Positions 19,301 to 26,412 of a stretch of 64,000 bases of DNA are shown piece by piece (positions within the stretch are counted from its first letter, which is position 1; each line of letters starts with the position of its first letter). Origin of the DNA: Flavobacterium sinopsychrotolerans (GTDB taxonomy: Bacteria > Bacteroidota > Bacteroidia > Flavobacteriales > Flavobacteriaceae). A model generated the notes under the pieces. That model saw only the letters and a program-made list of their open reading frames with translations. It did no database searches and was not told where the DNA came from. Location of the stretch: NCBI RefSeq assembly GCF_900110375.1, contig NZ_FODN01000001.1, positions 620,001 to 684,000 on the forward strand. The letters run 5' to 3'. A program made the position numbers and the translations under genes.

Positions 19301-19580
19301 GACCAGTTTGTATCGCATATTGCTCCGCAGGCAATCCGAAACTGTCGTAGCCCATTGGGTGCAACACATTAAAACCTTGGTGTCTTTTGTATCTGGAATA
19401 CACATCAGAGGCGATATATCCCAGTGGATGCCCTACGTGTAATCCCGCTCCAGATGGATAAGGAAACATGTCAAGCACGTAATATTTAGGTTTTTCTGAA
19501 TTGTTTTCGGCTTTAAATGTTTGGTTTTCTAACCAATATTTTTGCCACTTGGCTTCAATTTCGTTTGGATTGTATTTCAT
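16335..19580 (-). CDS. leuS: Leucyl-tRNA synthetase with unusual insertion
   Basis: 1081 residues from MKYNPNEIEAKWQ. The 25 codons ahead of it in the open frame derive from a simple repeat and are not LeuRS-like. A class I synthetase with HVGH (48-51), the CP1 editing domain (about 290-500, TTRPDTIFGVT and the GYGTGAVMAVP segment), KMSKS at 856-860 and an anticodon-binding C-terminal half. Two oddities: a run KVESQKSKVES (302-312) encoded by a tandem heptamer at the start of the editing insertion, and about 125 extra residues (about 672-800) in the leucine-specific region just before KMSKS. Bacteroidota LeuRS, as I recall, are nearer 930-960 residues. All catalytic motifs are intact. Confidence 0.95.
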   Translation of the reverse strand: MKYNPNEIEAKWQKYWLENQTFKAENNSEKPKYYVLDMFPYPSGAGLHVGHPLGYIASDVYSRYKRHQGFNVLHPMGYDSFGLPAEQYAIQTGQRPEDTTSVNIDGGTDKEGNKIAGYRKQLDKIGFSFDWSREVRTSNPDYYKHTQWIFIQLFNSWYNKNSDKAEDISTLVSIFSTEGNASVNAVCDENIESFSSNEWNAFAKEQQEKILLQYRLTYLAETEVNWCPGLGTVLANDEIVNGVSERGGFTVVRKKMTQWSMRISAYAERLLQGLNDIDWSESIKESQRNWIGKSVGATVSFKVESQKSKVESEQQYIDVFTTRPDTIFGVTFMTLAPEHELVSQITTAEQKAEVDAYIEKTSKRSERERMADVKTISGVFTGAYAEHPFTKEPIPVWIGDYVLAGYGTGAVMAVPCGDERDYAFANFFKGQNGMQEIKNIFNKDISEAAFGAKEGFQLVDSDFLNGLDYKKGTQKVIEELEKLNQGKGKTNYRLRDAVFSRQRYWGEPFPVYYVNGLPQMIDAQHLPIILPEVEKYLPTEDGLPPLGNATVWAWNTETNEVVNTDLVDNETIFPLELNTMPGWAGSSWYWMRYMDAHNENEFASKDALAYWESVDLYIGGSEHATGHLLYSRFWNKFLKDKGFAPTEEPFKKLINQGMILGNSAYVLRAEVSSYLYTGVLDEEFMMLKLPATIIEYDFLKKYNKLKDKLDSLNSKLFNNDGVETLLSNYWVYQIIDIVESNLEGVEYRDKIKESFTESDIVDLRDIRVVLSSLLQILQEQHSDDSFRISFNSIDPFCVAFNFSPIRIDLKLINESTNELLIDKFVKDSKYSLEFKDAKFISFGKSSKFTVGREVEKMSKSYHNVITPDDICNEYGADTLRLYEMFLGPLEQAKPWNTAGISGVFGFLKKLCRLYFDDNGLIVTNDAPTKDNLKSLHKTIKKVAEDIEGFSFNTSVSQFMICVNELSTQNCHSRAILEPLAIVISPYAPHIAEELWSLLGNTGSIATVAFPVFEAKYLVESEKEYPVSFNGKMRFTMVLPLDLTKEQIEEIVMKDERTIKQLEGRTPNKVIIVPGKIINLVG
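18646..18673. repeat. Tandem heptamer CTTTCGA x4 within leuS
   Basis: Four consecutive units CTTTCGA, CTTTCGA, CTTTTGA, CTTTCGA. Translated on the minus strand they give the lysine/serine/glutamate run KVESQKSKVES at the start of the editing domain. Similar tandem words normally lie between genes. Confidence 0.85.
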
Positions 19581-19587
19581 TTCTATA

Positions 19588-19620
19588 AAAGTTGCAAAGT
19601 TGCAAAGGGACAAAGCTGCG
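19588..19620. repeat. Short-word repeat (GTTGCAAA) in the leuS-ftsX gap
   Basis: AAAAGTTGCAAAGTTGCAAAG followed by GGACAAAGCTGCGAAAGC contains tandem copies of a 9-bp word close to AAAGTTGCA, immediately upstream of the leuS start. It accounts for the spurious upstream extension of the leuS frame. Confidence 0.55.
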
Positions 19621-19750
19621 AAAGCTTTCTCACGATGACTATTTTTAGGTGCCAAATTTACGTTTATTGTACGAAAGTTGAAACTTTGAACGTTATTAAC
19701 TTTAAATAAAGAAATTCTTTATTATTTTTACCCAATAATTTCAATAAACT

Positions 19751-20626
19751 ATGAGTTCTTCCTTTGATAATTTTCAAAAACGCCGGTTAATTTCCTCTTA
19801 TTTTTCAGTAGTGCTAAGTGTATTCTTAGTTTTATTTCTATTGGGAATATTGGGACTTTTTATTATAAATTCTAAAAAATTAGCCAACGATTTCAAAGAA
19901 AATATTGCCATGACGGTTTTTTTCAAGAATGAAGCCAATGACAGTATTGTGAAAGCTTTTGGAACCCAAATAAAAGCAAGTCCATTCGTGAAATCATACA
20001 CTTATGTGACCAAAGAAGCTGCCGCTAAAGAACATACTGATATTATTGGTGAGGATTTTATGGAATTTCTAGGTGAAAATCCATTGCAAAACTCCTACGA
20101 TATTCACTTGAAAGGAGATTATGTAATTAAGGACAGTATCACAAAAATTGAAGCTGGCTTGCGCAAAAATACTATGATTTCGGATATTGTTTATGACAAA
20201 CAATTAGTGAATTTAGTGAACGACAACATCAAAAAAGTGAGTATGTGGATTTTAATAATCAGCGGATTCCTTGCTGTTATTGCCGTATTACTAATCAATA
20301 GTTCATTACGTTTATCGATACATTCGAACCGATTTATCATCAAAACCATGCAAATGGTAGGCGCCACCAAAGCCTTTATCAGAAAACCTTTTGTAATGCG
20401 AAGCATAAAACTGGGAATGATTGGAGCAGTTTTGGCAGTTTTAGCATTAATTGGTGTTTTGATTTATGTTGAAACCAGTTTTCCAAATCTTGGTATTTTA
20501 GAAGATAAAGCTATGATTGGCTTGGTTCTACTAGCCGTTTTAGGAATTGGCGTCTTAATTACTTGGTTAAGCACGTACTTTGCAACACAACGTTTCTTGA
20601 ACTTGAGAACAGACGATTTATACTAA
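19751..20626 (+). CDS. ftsX: Cell-division protein FtsX
   Basis: 291 residues. FtsX is the membrane half of the FtsEX ABC-type complex that relays division signals to periplasmic peptidoglycan hydrolases. The topology fits: an N-terminal cytoplasmic start, TM1 (about 18-38), a periplasmic domain (about 39-165), then three C-terminal spans (about 170-188, 220-243 and 258-280). The segment HSNRFIIKTMQMVGATKAFIRKPF is the conserved FtsX cytoplasmic loop. ftsE is not adjacent. It begins the conserved string ftsX-DUF3098-uppP-truB and is divergent from leuS. Confidence 0.93.
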   Translation: MSSSFDNFQKRRLISSYFSVVLSVFLVLFLLGILGLFIINSKKLANDFKENIAMTVFFKNEANDSIVKAFGTQIKASPFVKSYTYVTKEAAAKEHTDIIGEDFMEFLGENPLQNSYDIHLKGDYVIKDSITKIEAGLRKNTMISDIVYDKQLVNLVNDNIKKVSMWILIISGFLAVIAVLLINSSLRLSIHSNRFIIKTMQMVGATKAFIRKPFVMRSIKLGMIGAVLAVLALIGVLIYVETSFPNLGILEDKAMIGLVLLAVLGIGVLITWLSTYFATQRFLNLRTDDLY

Positions 20627-20674
20627 TATTTATTAGTTGATTAATATAAACTCATTATCATTCGGCATTTTTAG

Positions 20675-20695
20675 ATGCTGAACTAAATTCAGCAT
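20675..20695 (+). other. Perfect hairpin ending 2 bp before the DUF3098 start codon
   Basis: ATGCTGAA / TTCAGCAT with loop CTAAA. It has no T tract, so it does not look like a terminator. Its position against the start codon suggests an effect on translation or mRNA processing of the DUF3098-uppP-truB part of the string. Confidence 0.5.
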
Positions 20696-20697
20696 AA

Positions 20698-20940
20698 ATG
20701 AAAAACAACGAACAGAAACCAGAATTTCTTTTTGATAAAATAAATTACAAAATCTTATTAATTGGGATTGGAGTTATTGCCTTGGGTTTTATTCTAATGT
20801 CAGGCGGCGGAAGTGATGATCCAAATGTATTTAGCGAAGACATCTTCAATTTCAGAAGAATTCGATTGGCGCCAACAACCGTTTTAATAGGTTTTGGAAT
20901 AACTATTTATGCCATTCTTAAGAATCCCAAAAACGCATAA
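20698..20940 (+). CDS. DUF3098 small membrane protein
   Basis: 80 residues with two hydrophobic spans (about 15-34 and 60-74) separated by SGGGSDDPNVFSEDIFNFRRIRLAP, the conserved core of the Bacteroidota DUF3098 family. Function unknown. Its position between ftsX and uppP, with its stop codon directly abutting the uppP start (20940/20941), suggests a link to envelope or division work. Confidence 0.88.
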   Translation: MKNNEQKPEFLFDKINYKILLIGIGVIALGFILMSGGGSDDPNVFSEDIFNFRRIRLAPTTVLIGFGITIYAILKNPKNA

Positions 20941-21750
20941 ATGAATACATTACAAGCATTTTTGATTGCTGTTATCGAAGGATTAACCGAATATCTTCCC
21001 GTTTCCTCGACTGCTCACATGGTTTTTCTAAGTTCTTATTTTGGAATTCAAGAGGATGATTTCGTGAAGCTTTTTCAGGTTTCTATTCAGTTTGGAGCTA
21101 TTTTGGCGGTTGTCGCTTTATATTGGAAGAAATTTTTCGATTTCTCTAAATTCAACTTTTACATTAAACTGATTTGTGCCGTAATTCCAGCATTGGTTTT
21201 AGGAAAATTATTCGATGATAAAATTGAAGCAGTTCTTGGAGATCCAATTCCCATTGCGATTGTATTAATTTTAGGTGGCGTAATTTTACTTTTTATCGAC
21301 AGTCGTTTTCAAAGTCCAACCGTAATCAAAGAAGAAGATATCACGGTAAAGAAAGCCGTAATCATTGGTTTTTGGCAATGTTTAGCAATGATGCCAGGAA
21401 CAAGTCGTTCTGCTGCCTCAATCATTGGAGGAATGCAACAAGGATTAACGCGTCATGCCGCAGCGGAATTCTCTTTCTTCTTGGCAGTTCCCACCATGAT
21501 GGCCGTTACCTGTTATTCTGTATTCTTGAAAACCTATGAGTCTTCACAAATGAAAGGCTACGAATTGATTTTAAAATCAAACGAAAATATACAATTGTTC
21601 TTGATTGGAAACGTGGTTGCATTTATCGTTGCCATTATAGCAATTAAATTCTTCATCGAAATCATCAAAAAATACGGTTTCAAACCTTGGGGTTGGTACC
21701 GAATAATCGTAGGAATATTTTTATTGATTTACTTTTCATACTTTAAATAA
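20941..21750 (+). CDS. uppP: Undecaprenyl-diphosphatase UppP (BacA)
   Basis: 269 residues, an integral membrane phosphatase that recycles undecaprenyl pyrophosphate to the monophosphate carrier for cell-wall synthesis; higher dose gives bacitracin resistance in other bacteria. The two active-site motifs are clear: EGLTEYLPVSSTAHM (13-27) and the PGTSRSAASIIGG segment (about 152-164). Roughly eight membrane spans follow the family pattern. It follows the DUF3098 gene without a gap and is 6 bp ahead of truB, so they are co-transcribed. Confidence 0.96.
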   Translation: MNTLQAFLIAVIEGLTEYLPVSSTAHMVFLSSYFGIQEDDFVKLFQVSIQFGAILAVVALYWKKFFDFSKFNFYIKLICAVIPALVLGKLFDDKIEAVLGDPIPIAIVLILGGVILLFIDSRFQSPTVIKEEDITVKKAVIIGFWQCLAMMPGTSRSAASIIGGMQQGLTRHAAAEFSFFLAVPTMMAVTCYSVFLKTYESSQMKGYELILKSNENIQLFLIGNVVAFIVAIIAIKFFIEIIKKYGFKPWGWYRIIVGIFLLIYFSYFK

Positions 21751-21756
21751 ATTCCT

Positions 21757-22458
21757 TTGAAAACAGCCGAAGATTACCAAAACGGACAAATTTTACTCAT
21801 TGACAAACCCTTGAATTGGACTTCATTTCAGGCGGTGAATAAATTGAAATGGGCATTAATTACCAAACTGAATCTGCCAAAAAAATTCAAGATTGGTCAC
21901 GCCGGAACTTTGGATCCTTTGGCAACTGGATTGTTGTTAGTTTGTACCGGAAAATTCACCAAAAGAATCACTGAACTTCAGGGTCAAGCCAAAGAATACA
22001 CCGGAACTTTTTACATTGGAGCCACAACGCCTTCGTATGATTTAGAAACGGAAATCGACCAAACTTTCCCAACGGAACATATTGACGAAGCTTTAATTCA
22101 TGAAACTGTCAAACAATTTCTGGGCGAAATAGACCAAAAACCACCCATTTATTCGGCTATAAAAAAAGATGGCGTTCGCTTGTATGAACATGCCAGAGCA
22201 GGAGAAACCATTGAAATTGCCACTAGAAAAACAACCATTCACGAATTTGAAATCACTCGAATCGCGCTTCCTGAAATTGATTTCAGAGTCGTTTGCAGCA
22301 AAGGAACTTACATTCGTTCCCTGGCTTTTGATTTTGGAAAAGCAATGAATTCCGGTTCACACTTAACTGTTTTACGACGAACCAAAATTGGAGATTACGA
22401 CGTAAATCAAGCTATAGCTGCTGAAACATTCGAGGAAAATTTAGTGACAAATAATTAA
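21757..22458 (+). CDS. truB: tRNA pseudouridine-55 synthase TruB
   Basis: 233 residues. TruB makes pseudouridine 55 in the T-loop of tRNAs. It starts with TTG (MKTAEDYQNGQ), since no ATG is available and the alignment with the family begins here. The catalytic aspartate is D53 in GHAGTLDPLATGLL (48-61); KPPIYSAIKKDGVRLYEHAR is the second conserved segment and VVCSKGTYIRSLAFDFG the third. It is short at the C-terminus, without a PUA domain, as in other Bacteroidota. 6 bp after uppP and 4 bp before the next gene. Confidence 0.95.
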   Translation: MKTAEDYQNGQILLIDKPLNWTSFQAVNKLKWALITKLNLPKKFKIGHAGTLDPLATGLLLVCTGKFTKRITELQGQAKEYTGTFYIGATTPSYDLETEIDQTFPTEHIDEALIHETVKQFLGEIDQKPPIYSAIKKDGVRLYEHARAGETIEIATRKTTIHEFEITRIALPEIDFRVVCSKGTYIRSLAFDFGKAMNSGSHLTVLRRTKIGDYDVNQAIAAETFEENLVTNN

Positions 22459-22462
22459 TATT

Positions 22463-22987
22463 TTGAGACTTTTAATCCTATTAGCGTTCTTATTTACTTT
22501 TTCTGCTTTTTCTCAAAATAAAAAATTTACCTACATTCAATTTGATGTAGCCATCCCTATTAAAGGAAATCCGGAACGTGGAGAAACAGATGCGAATGGC
22601 AACAAAAACAACTCTTGGTTCCTGCCCGATGGACTGAATAGTAAAATAGGCTATGGATTGCATTACAACAAATGGATTGCTTTGGGAATCAATTCTGGAA
22701 TAGACTGGAAATGGACTGATAAATTAGTTATTGTTCCAGTTTTTGCAAATTTAAAATTAAGTCCAAAAATTAGTGAGGACACCCGAATTACATTACAACT
22801 AGGTTTAGGAAAGGCAATGGCGCTAGGCCGCGGGGATTTAATGGGAGATTATAAAAAAATAAGTTTGGGTATTCAAACACCTGACGATCTAATTATATTT
22901 ATTGAACTAAGCCATTACGCAATTCCTATTAATAATCAAAAAGATACCGGAAGCATCAGTTTCGGACTTTCTTTAATCACTTTTTAA
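22463..22987 (+). CDS. Exported outer-membrane beta-barrel-like protein of unknown function
   Basis: 174 residues beginning with TTG, 4 bp after truB. A signal peptide (MRLLILLAFLFTFSAFSQ) precedes alternating beta-strand-like segments (GLHYNKWIALGINSG, LVIVPVFANLKLSP, TRITLQLGLGKA, ISFGLSLITF) as in small outer-membrane barrels. The C-terminal phenylalanine fits. I do not recognise a named family. It ends the ftsX-to-truB transcription unit, followed by a hairpin. Confidence 0.75.
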   Translation: MRLLILLAFLFTFSAFSQNKKFTYIQFDVAIPIKGNPERGETDANGNKNNSWFLPDGLNSKIGYGLHYNKWIALGINSGIDWKWTDKLVIVPVFANLKLSPKISEDTRITLQLGLGKAMALGRGDLMGDYKKISLGIQTPDDLIIFIELSHYAIPINNQKDTGSISFGLSLITF

Positions 22988-23022
22988 AGAATACTTTCTA
23001 AGACTCAATTCGAATAAAAAGC

Positions 23023-23067
23023 AAAAACACATGATAAATACAAAATTGAATTTATTATGTGTTTTTT
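23023..23067 (+). terminator. Terminator of the ftsX-truB unit
   Basis: AAAAACACATGATAAAT / ATTTATTATGTGTTTTT pairs over 17 bp with one mismatch and is followed by T residues. Loop of about 10 bases. Confidence 0.7.
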
Positions 23068-23126
23068 CTAAAATTAAAGTACTGTTAATCCATACTCTTT
23101 TTTCTACTTGGCTACGCCAAATTAAT

Positions 23127-23204
23127 TTAATAATGAGGTATGTTCTTACCTCCAAATAGTAAATTAGACAAGTAATCATAAAACTTTTCAAATAGCTTTT
23201 TCAT
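23127..23204 (-). CDS. Possible 25-residue small protein
   Basis: ATG AAA AAG start, sequence beginning MKKLFEKFYDYLSNLL and ending GGKNIPHY, then TAA. The first half is amphipathic. It is too short for statistical support and has no clear promoter, but the lysine start and helix pattern look protein-like. A longer frame in another phase overlapping it is less convincing. Confidence 0.2.
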   Translation of the reverse strand: MKKLFEKFYDYLSNLLFGGKNIPHY

Positions 23205-23364
23205 AGCGATGTTAATTAAATTGTGAAACAATATATTTAAACACCAATAAAAAAAGTAAATCAAATAGCAGACTTGGTTGTAAGTCACTAATTTACAATT
23301 TTTTTTAATACAAAAAAATTAATTATTTGATATAGAGAAACTTATAGCCAAATATGCTTTTATA

Positions 23365-23964
23365 TTAAAGATTTTGCATCAAATTAATTATTTCTTCTTG
23401 AGTACTTAATCCTTTGTCATGCAAATACCACAATTGCAAGTTGGTTTTTGCTGTTTCATCAATAACTCCAAATTCTTTCTTATACTCAATGATCAAATCG
23501 GCTGCTGATTTAGGCCTTGGACCCCATTTTTCGAGAACGCTTCCCGTTTCTTTATCTACTACTATCAATATTGGAATTGCTTTATTTTTATTGGTCAAAA
23601 ACAACTTCATCAACTCTTCGTTTTCATCACGCAACACAATCCTCAAATCTATTTTACCGGATTCTACTGCCATCTTATTGATAATTGGCAATAATTGTGC
23701 GGCGTCACCACACCAACCTTCAGAAATCACTAACCAAATATATTCGCTATTTAAAGACTTTAGTTTAAGACTGTTTTCCTCCGTGATTTTGATCGTTTTA
23801 CCCAAACGATTCATTCGGGTTTCATTTAACGTACTATAGTGAGTCAAATCTTCGGATTGTTCATTACCGGTTGATTTTCCTTCCAATAATAAATCAGAAA
23901 TAAGCTTTCTATATTCTGAATAGGAATGACTATTAAACAATGCTTTGGCTACTGGAATTTTCAT
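23365..23964 (-). CDS. Thioredoxin-fold protein with single-cysteine active site
   Basis: 199 residues. The thioredoxin fold is suggested by VISEGWCGDAAQLLPII (about 79-95) and the cis-proline P131 in NKAIPILIVVD. The usual CxxC is reduced to WCGDA: C85 is present but the resolving cysteine is replaced by A88. A monothiol protein could act as a chaperone, in glutathionylation or as a non-redox protein. No signal peptide, so cytoplasmic. It is divergent from the patatin gene with about 105 bp between. In related bacteria it is annotated simply as thioredoxin family protein. Confidence 0.82.
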   Translation of the reverse strand: MKIPVAKALFNSHSYSEYRKLISDLLLEGKSTGNEQSEDLTHYSTLNETRMNRLGKTIKITEENSLKLKSLNSEYIWLVISEGWCGDAAQLLPIINKMAVESGKIDLRIVLRDENEELMKLFLTNKNKAIPILIVVDKETGSVLEKWGPRPKSAADLIIEYKKEFGVIDETAKTNLQLWYLHDKGLSTQEEIINLMQNL

Positions 23965-24069
23965 AATAAGTAATTTGTTTCCACAAAGTTACCATAAAAT
24001 TGAATTTTAAACATGACATATATCACTTTCAATTCCACAAAAAGAGTAATTTTATAACAAATAATAAAG

Positions 24070-24849
24070 ATGGATTTAAAAACAAAATCGATAGGATTAG
24101 TGCTTTCTGGAGGAGGCTCTAAAGGTTTAGCACATGCTGGCGTTATAAAATTCCTGGAAGAACAAGACATCAAACCATATCAAATTGCGGGAACTAGCGC
24201 CGGTTCAATTGTTGGCGCATTATATGCTTGGGGGAAAACACCCGAAGAAATTTTGGAATTTTTCAAATCCATTTATCTTTTTCATTGGAAACACCTCACT
24301 TTTAAAAAAGCAGGACTAATTGATTCCGAATCCTTCCGTATTTATTTTCACAGTATTTTTGGCGATGCCGTTTTAAGCGATTTAAAAATTCCGATTCAAA
24401 TTACAGCAACCGACATGATTCGGGGAAAATTAAAAGTATTTGGTCCCAAAACAAAAATCGTTGATGCTATTTTAGCCTCTTCTGCCTTCCCAGGAATTTT
24501 GTCTCCGTATGAAATAGACGGAAGCATATACAGTGACGGCGGGATATTAAACCATTTTCCTACTGATATTTTACAAGGTCAATGTGATACCGTAATAGGA
24601 GTTTATGTGAGTCCAATTCAGAAAATAGAAGCCAAAGATTTACGTTCTATCAAAGCGGTGACCACGCGGGCTTTTGATATTCTTTCGGCAAATTCAAACA
24701 TGCATAAATTTAATATTTGTGATTGGGTTATAGAACCAAAGGATTTATGCCTGTACAGCACCTTTGAAACGAGCAAAATAAAGATGAATGCCGTGTTCAA
24801 CATTGGCTATGAAGCCGCAAAAAAATCGTATGAAAAACTTAATTTATAA
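24070..24849 (+). CDS. Patatin-like phospholipase (RssA/YchK type)
   Basis: 259 residues with the complete patatin catalytic set: oxyanion-hole GGGSKGLAHAG (14-24), nucleophile S43 in GTSAGS and the dyad aspartate D156 in YSDGGILNHFP. Cytoplasmic serine esterase/phospholipase of the short bacterial type, without signal peptide or membrane domain. Physiological substrate unknown. Transcribed alone toward pyrH, with about 70 bp and a separate promoter in between. Confidence 0.92.
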   Translation: MDLKTKSIGLVLSGGGSKGLAHAGVIKFLEEQDIKPYQIAGTSAGSIVGALYAWGKTPEEILEFFKSIYLFHWKHLTFKKAGLIDSESFRIYFHSIFGDAVLSDLKIPIQITATDMIRGKLKVFGPKTKIVDAILASSAFPGILSPYEIDGSIYSDGGILNHFPTDILQGQCDTVIGVYVSPIQKIEAKDLRSIKAVTTRAFDILSANSNMHKFNICDWVIEPKDLCLYSTFETSKIKMNAVFNIGYEAAKKSYEKLNL

Positions 24850-24887
24850 AATTTAAGTAACACTTTTTTTAAAAATCAGAATATGTC

Positions 24888-24895
24888 TATATTTG
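24888..24895 (+). promoter_or_regulatory. -7 box (TATATTTG) of pyrH
   Basis: A perfect TAnnTTTG 22 bp before the pyrH start codon. Confidence 0.65.
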
Positions 24896-24917
24896 CACCA
24901 ATCAACTCAACACACAC

Positions 24918-25625
<708 letters not shown>

Positions 25626-25696
25626 TTAATGGTTCTTGGTTTTAGGTACTTGGATTGCTCCAAACATCTAAAAACCAAAACCCAAAACCTAAAAAA
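25626..25696. repeat. Imperfect inverted repeat of short words between pyrH and frr
   Basis: The gap is built from GGTTCTTGGTTTTAGGT on the left and CTAAAAACCAAAACCC on the right, which pair imperfectly around TTGGATTGCTCCAAA. This looks like the same class of low-complexity palindrome seen before rpoN and between accB and accC. Confidence 0.5.
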
Positions 25697-26260
25697 ATGA
25701 CTGAAGAAATTGAATTTATATTAGACAGTACCAAGGAATCTATGACCGGTTCTATTGCGCATTTAGAAAAAGAATTTTTGAATATTCGTGCCGGAAAAGC
25801 ATCTCCGGCAATGCTTGGAAGTGTTTTTGTAGATTATTACGGATCTGCGACACCACTTTCACAAGTATCAAAAATTAGTGTGCCTGATGCCAGAACAATT
25901 ACGTTGCAACCTTTTGAAAAAAATATGCTGCAAGTAATTGAAAAAGCAATTATGGTGGCAAACATTGGTTTTAATCCAATGAATAACGGTGATGTAATTA
26001 TCATAAGCGTTCCTGCATTAACTGAAGAAAGAAGACGTGATCTTGCTAAACAAGCCAAAGTAGAAGCTGAAGATGCAAAAGTGGGTATTCGAAATGCCAG
26101 AAAAGATGCTAATACTGAAATCAAGAAATTAGAAAAAGAAGGAACATCAGAAGACATTTGTAAAAGTGCCGAAGAAGAAGTTCAAAACTTAACCAATAGT
26201 TATATCCGTAAAATAGATGAACTTTTAGTGGTGAAAGAAGCTGAAATTATGAAAGTCTAA
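25697..26260 (+). CDS. frr: Ribosome recycling factor
   Basis: 187 residues from the ATG at 25697 (MTEEIEFILDSTKESM); 14 upstream in-frame codons are encoded by the intergenic repeat and are discarded. RRF splits post-termination ribosomes with EF-G. Three-helix-bundle segments are intact: HLEKEFLNIRAGKASPAML, TEERRRDLAKQAKVEAEDAK and the C-terminal IRKIDELLVVKEAEIMKV. Follows pyrH and ends at a very long hairpin. Confidence 0.97.
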   Translation: MTEEIEFILDSTKESMTGSIAHLEKEFLNIRAGKASPAMLGSVFVDYYGSATPLSQVSKISVPDARTITLQPFEKNMLQVIEKAIMVANIGFNPMNNGDVIIISVPALTEERRRDLAKQAKVEAEDAKVGIRNARKDANTEIKKLEKEGTSEDICKSAEEEVQNLTNSYIRKIDELLVVKEAEIMKV

Positions 26261-26279
26261 TTCCCTTTCAAATTATATT

Positions 26280-26352
26280 AAAAATCCGTCTCGTTGAACT
26301 ACCCCCAAAAAGTTACACACTATTTGGGGGTAGTTCAACGAGACGGATTTTT
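26280..26352. terminator. 30-bp perfect hairpin after frr
   Basis: Arms 26280-26309 and 26323-26352 pair without mismatch around a 13-base loop (AAGTTACACACTA), with T residues after the right arm. It works as a terminator on paper, but a 30-bp uninterrupted stem containing a run of five C residues is far longer than needed and looks like a palindromic mobile element or the joined ends of one. Confidence 0.75.
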
Positions 26353-26359
26353 TTATTGC

Positions 26360-26367
26360 TATTTTTG
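26360..26367 (+). promoter_or_regulatory. -7 box (TATTTTTG) of the DUF5686 gene
   Basis: Perfect TAnnTTTG 45 bp before the start codon, just after the long hairpin. Confidence 0.55.
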
Positions 26368-26412
26368 CGATACCAAAATGAGATTATACCCGTTTTGCAG
26401 TAAACCCTATTT

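Larger units (their letters stand above)
22988..23364. other. 377-bp gap with a terminator hairpin, otherwise little structure
   Basis: Very AT-rich. It holds a terminator (23023-23067), a short hairpin GAGGTA / TACCTC around 23135-23152, and a 25-codon frame on the minus strand (23127-23204). I see no RNA gene, no TAnnTTTG box of quality for either neighbour, and no repeat from elsewhere in the window. Confidence 0.5.

Noticed and set aside
22973..23191. 72-residue minus-strand frame after truB
   Set aside because: It runs through the terminator hairpin and has an implausible composition.
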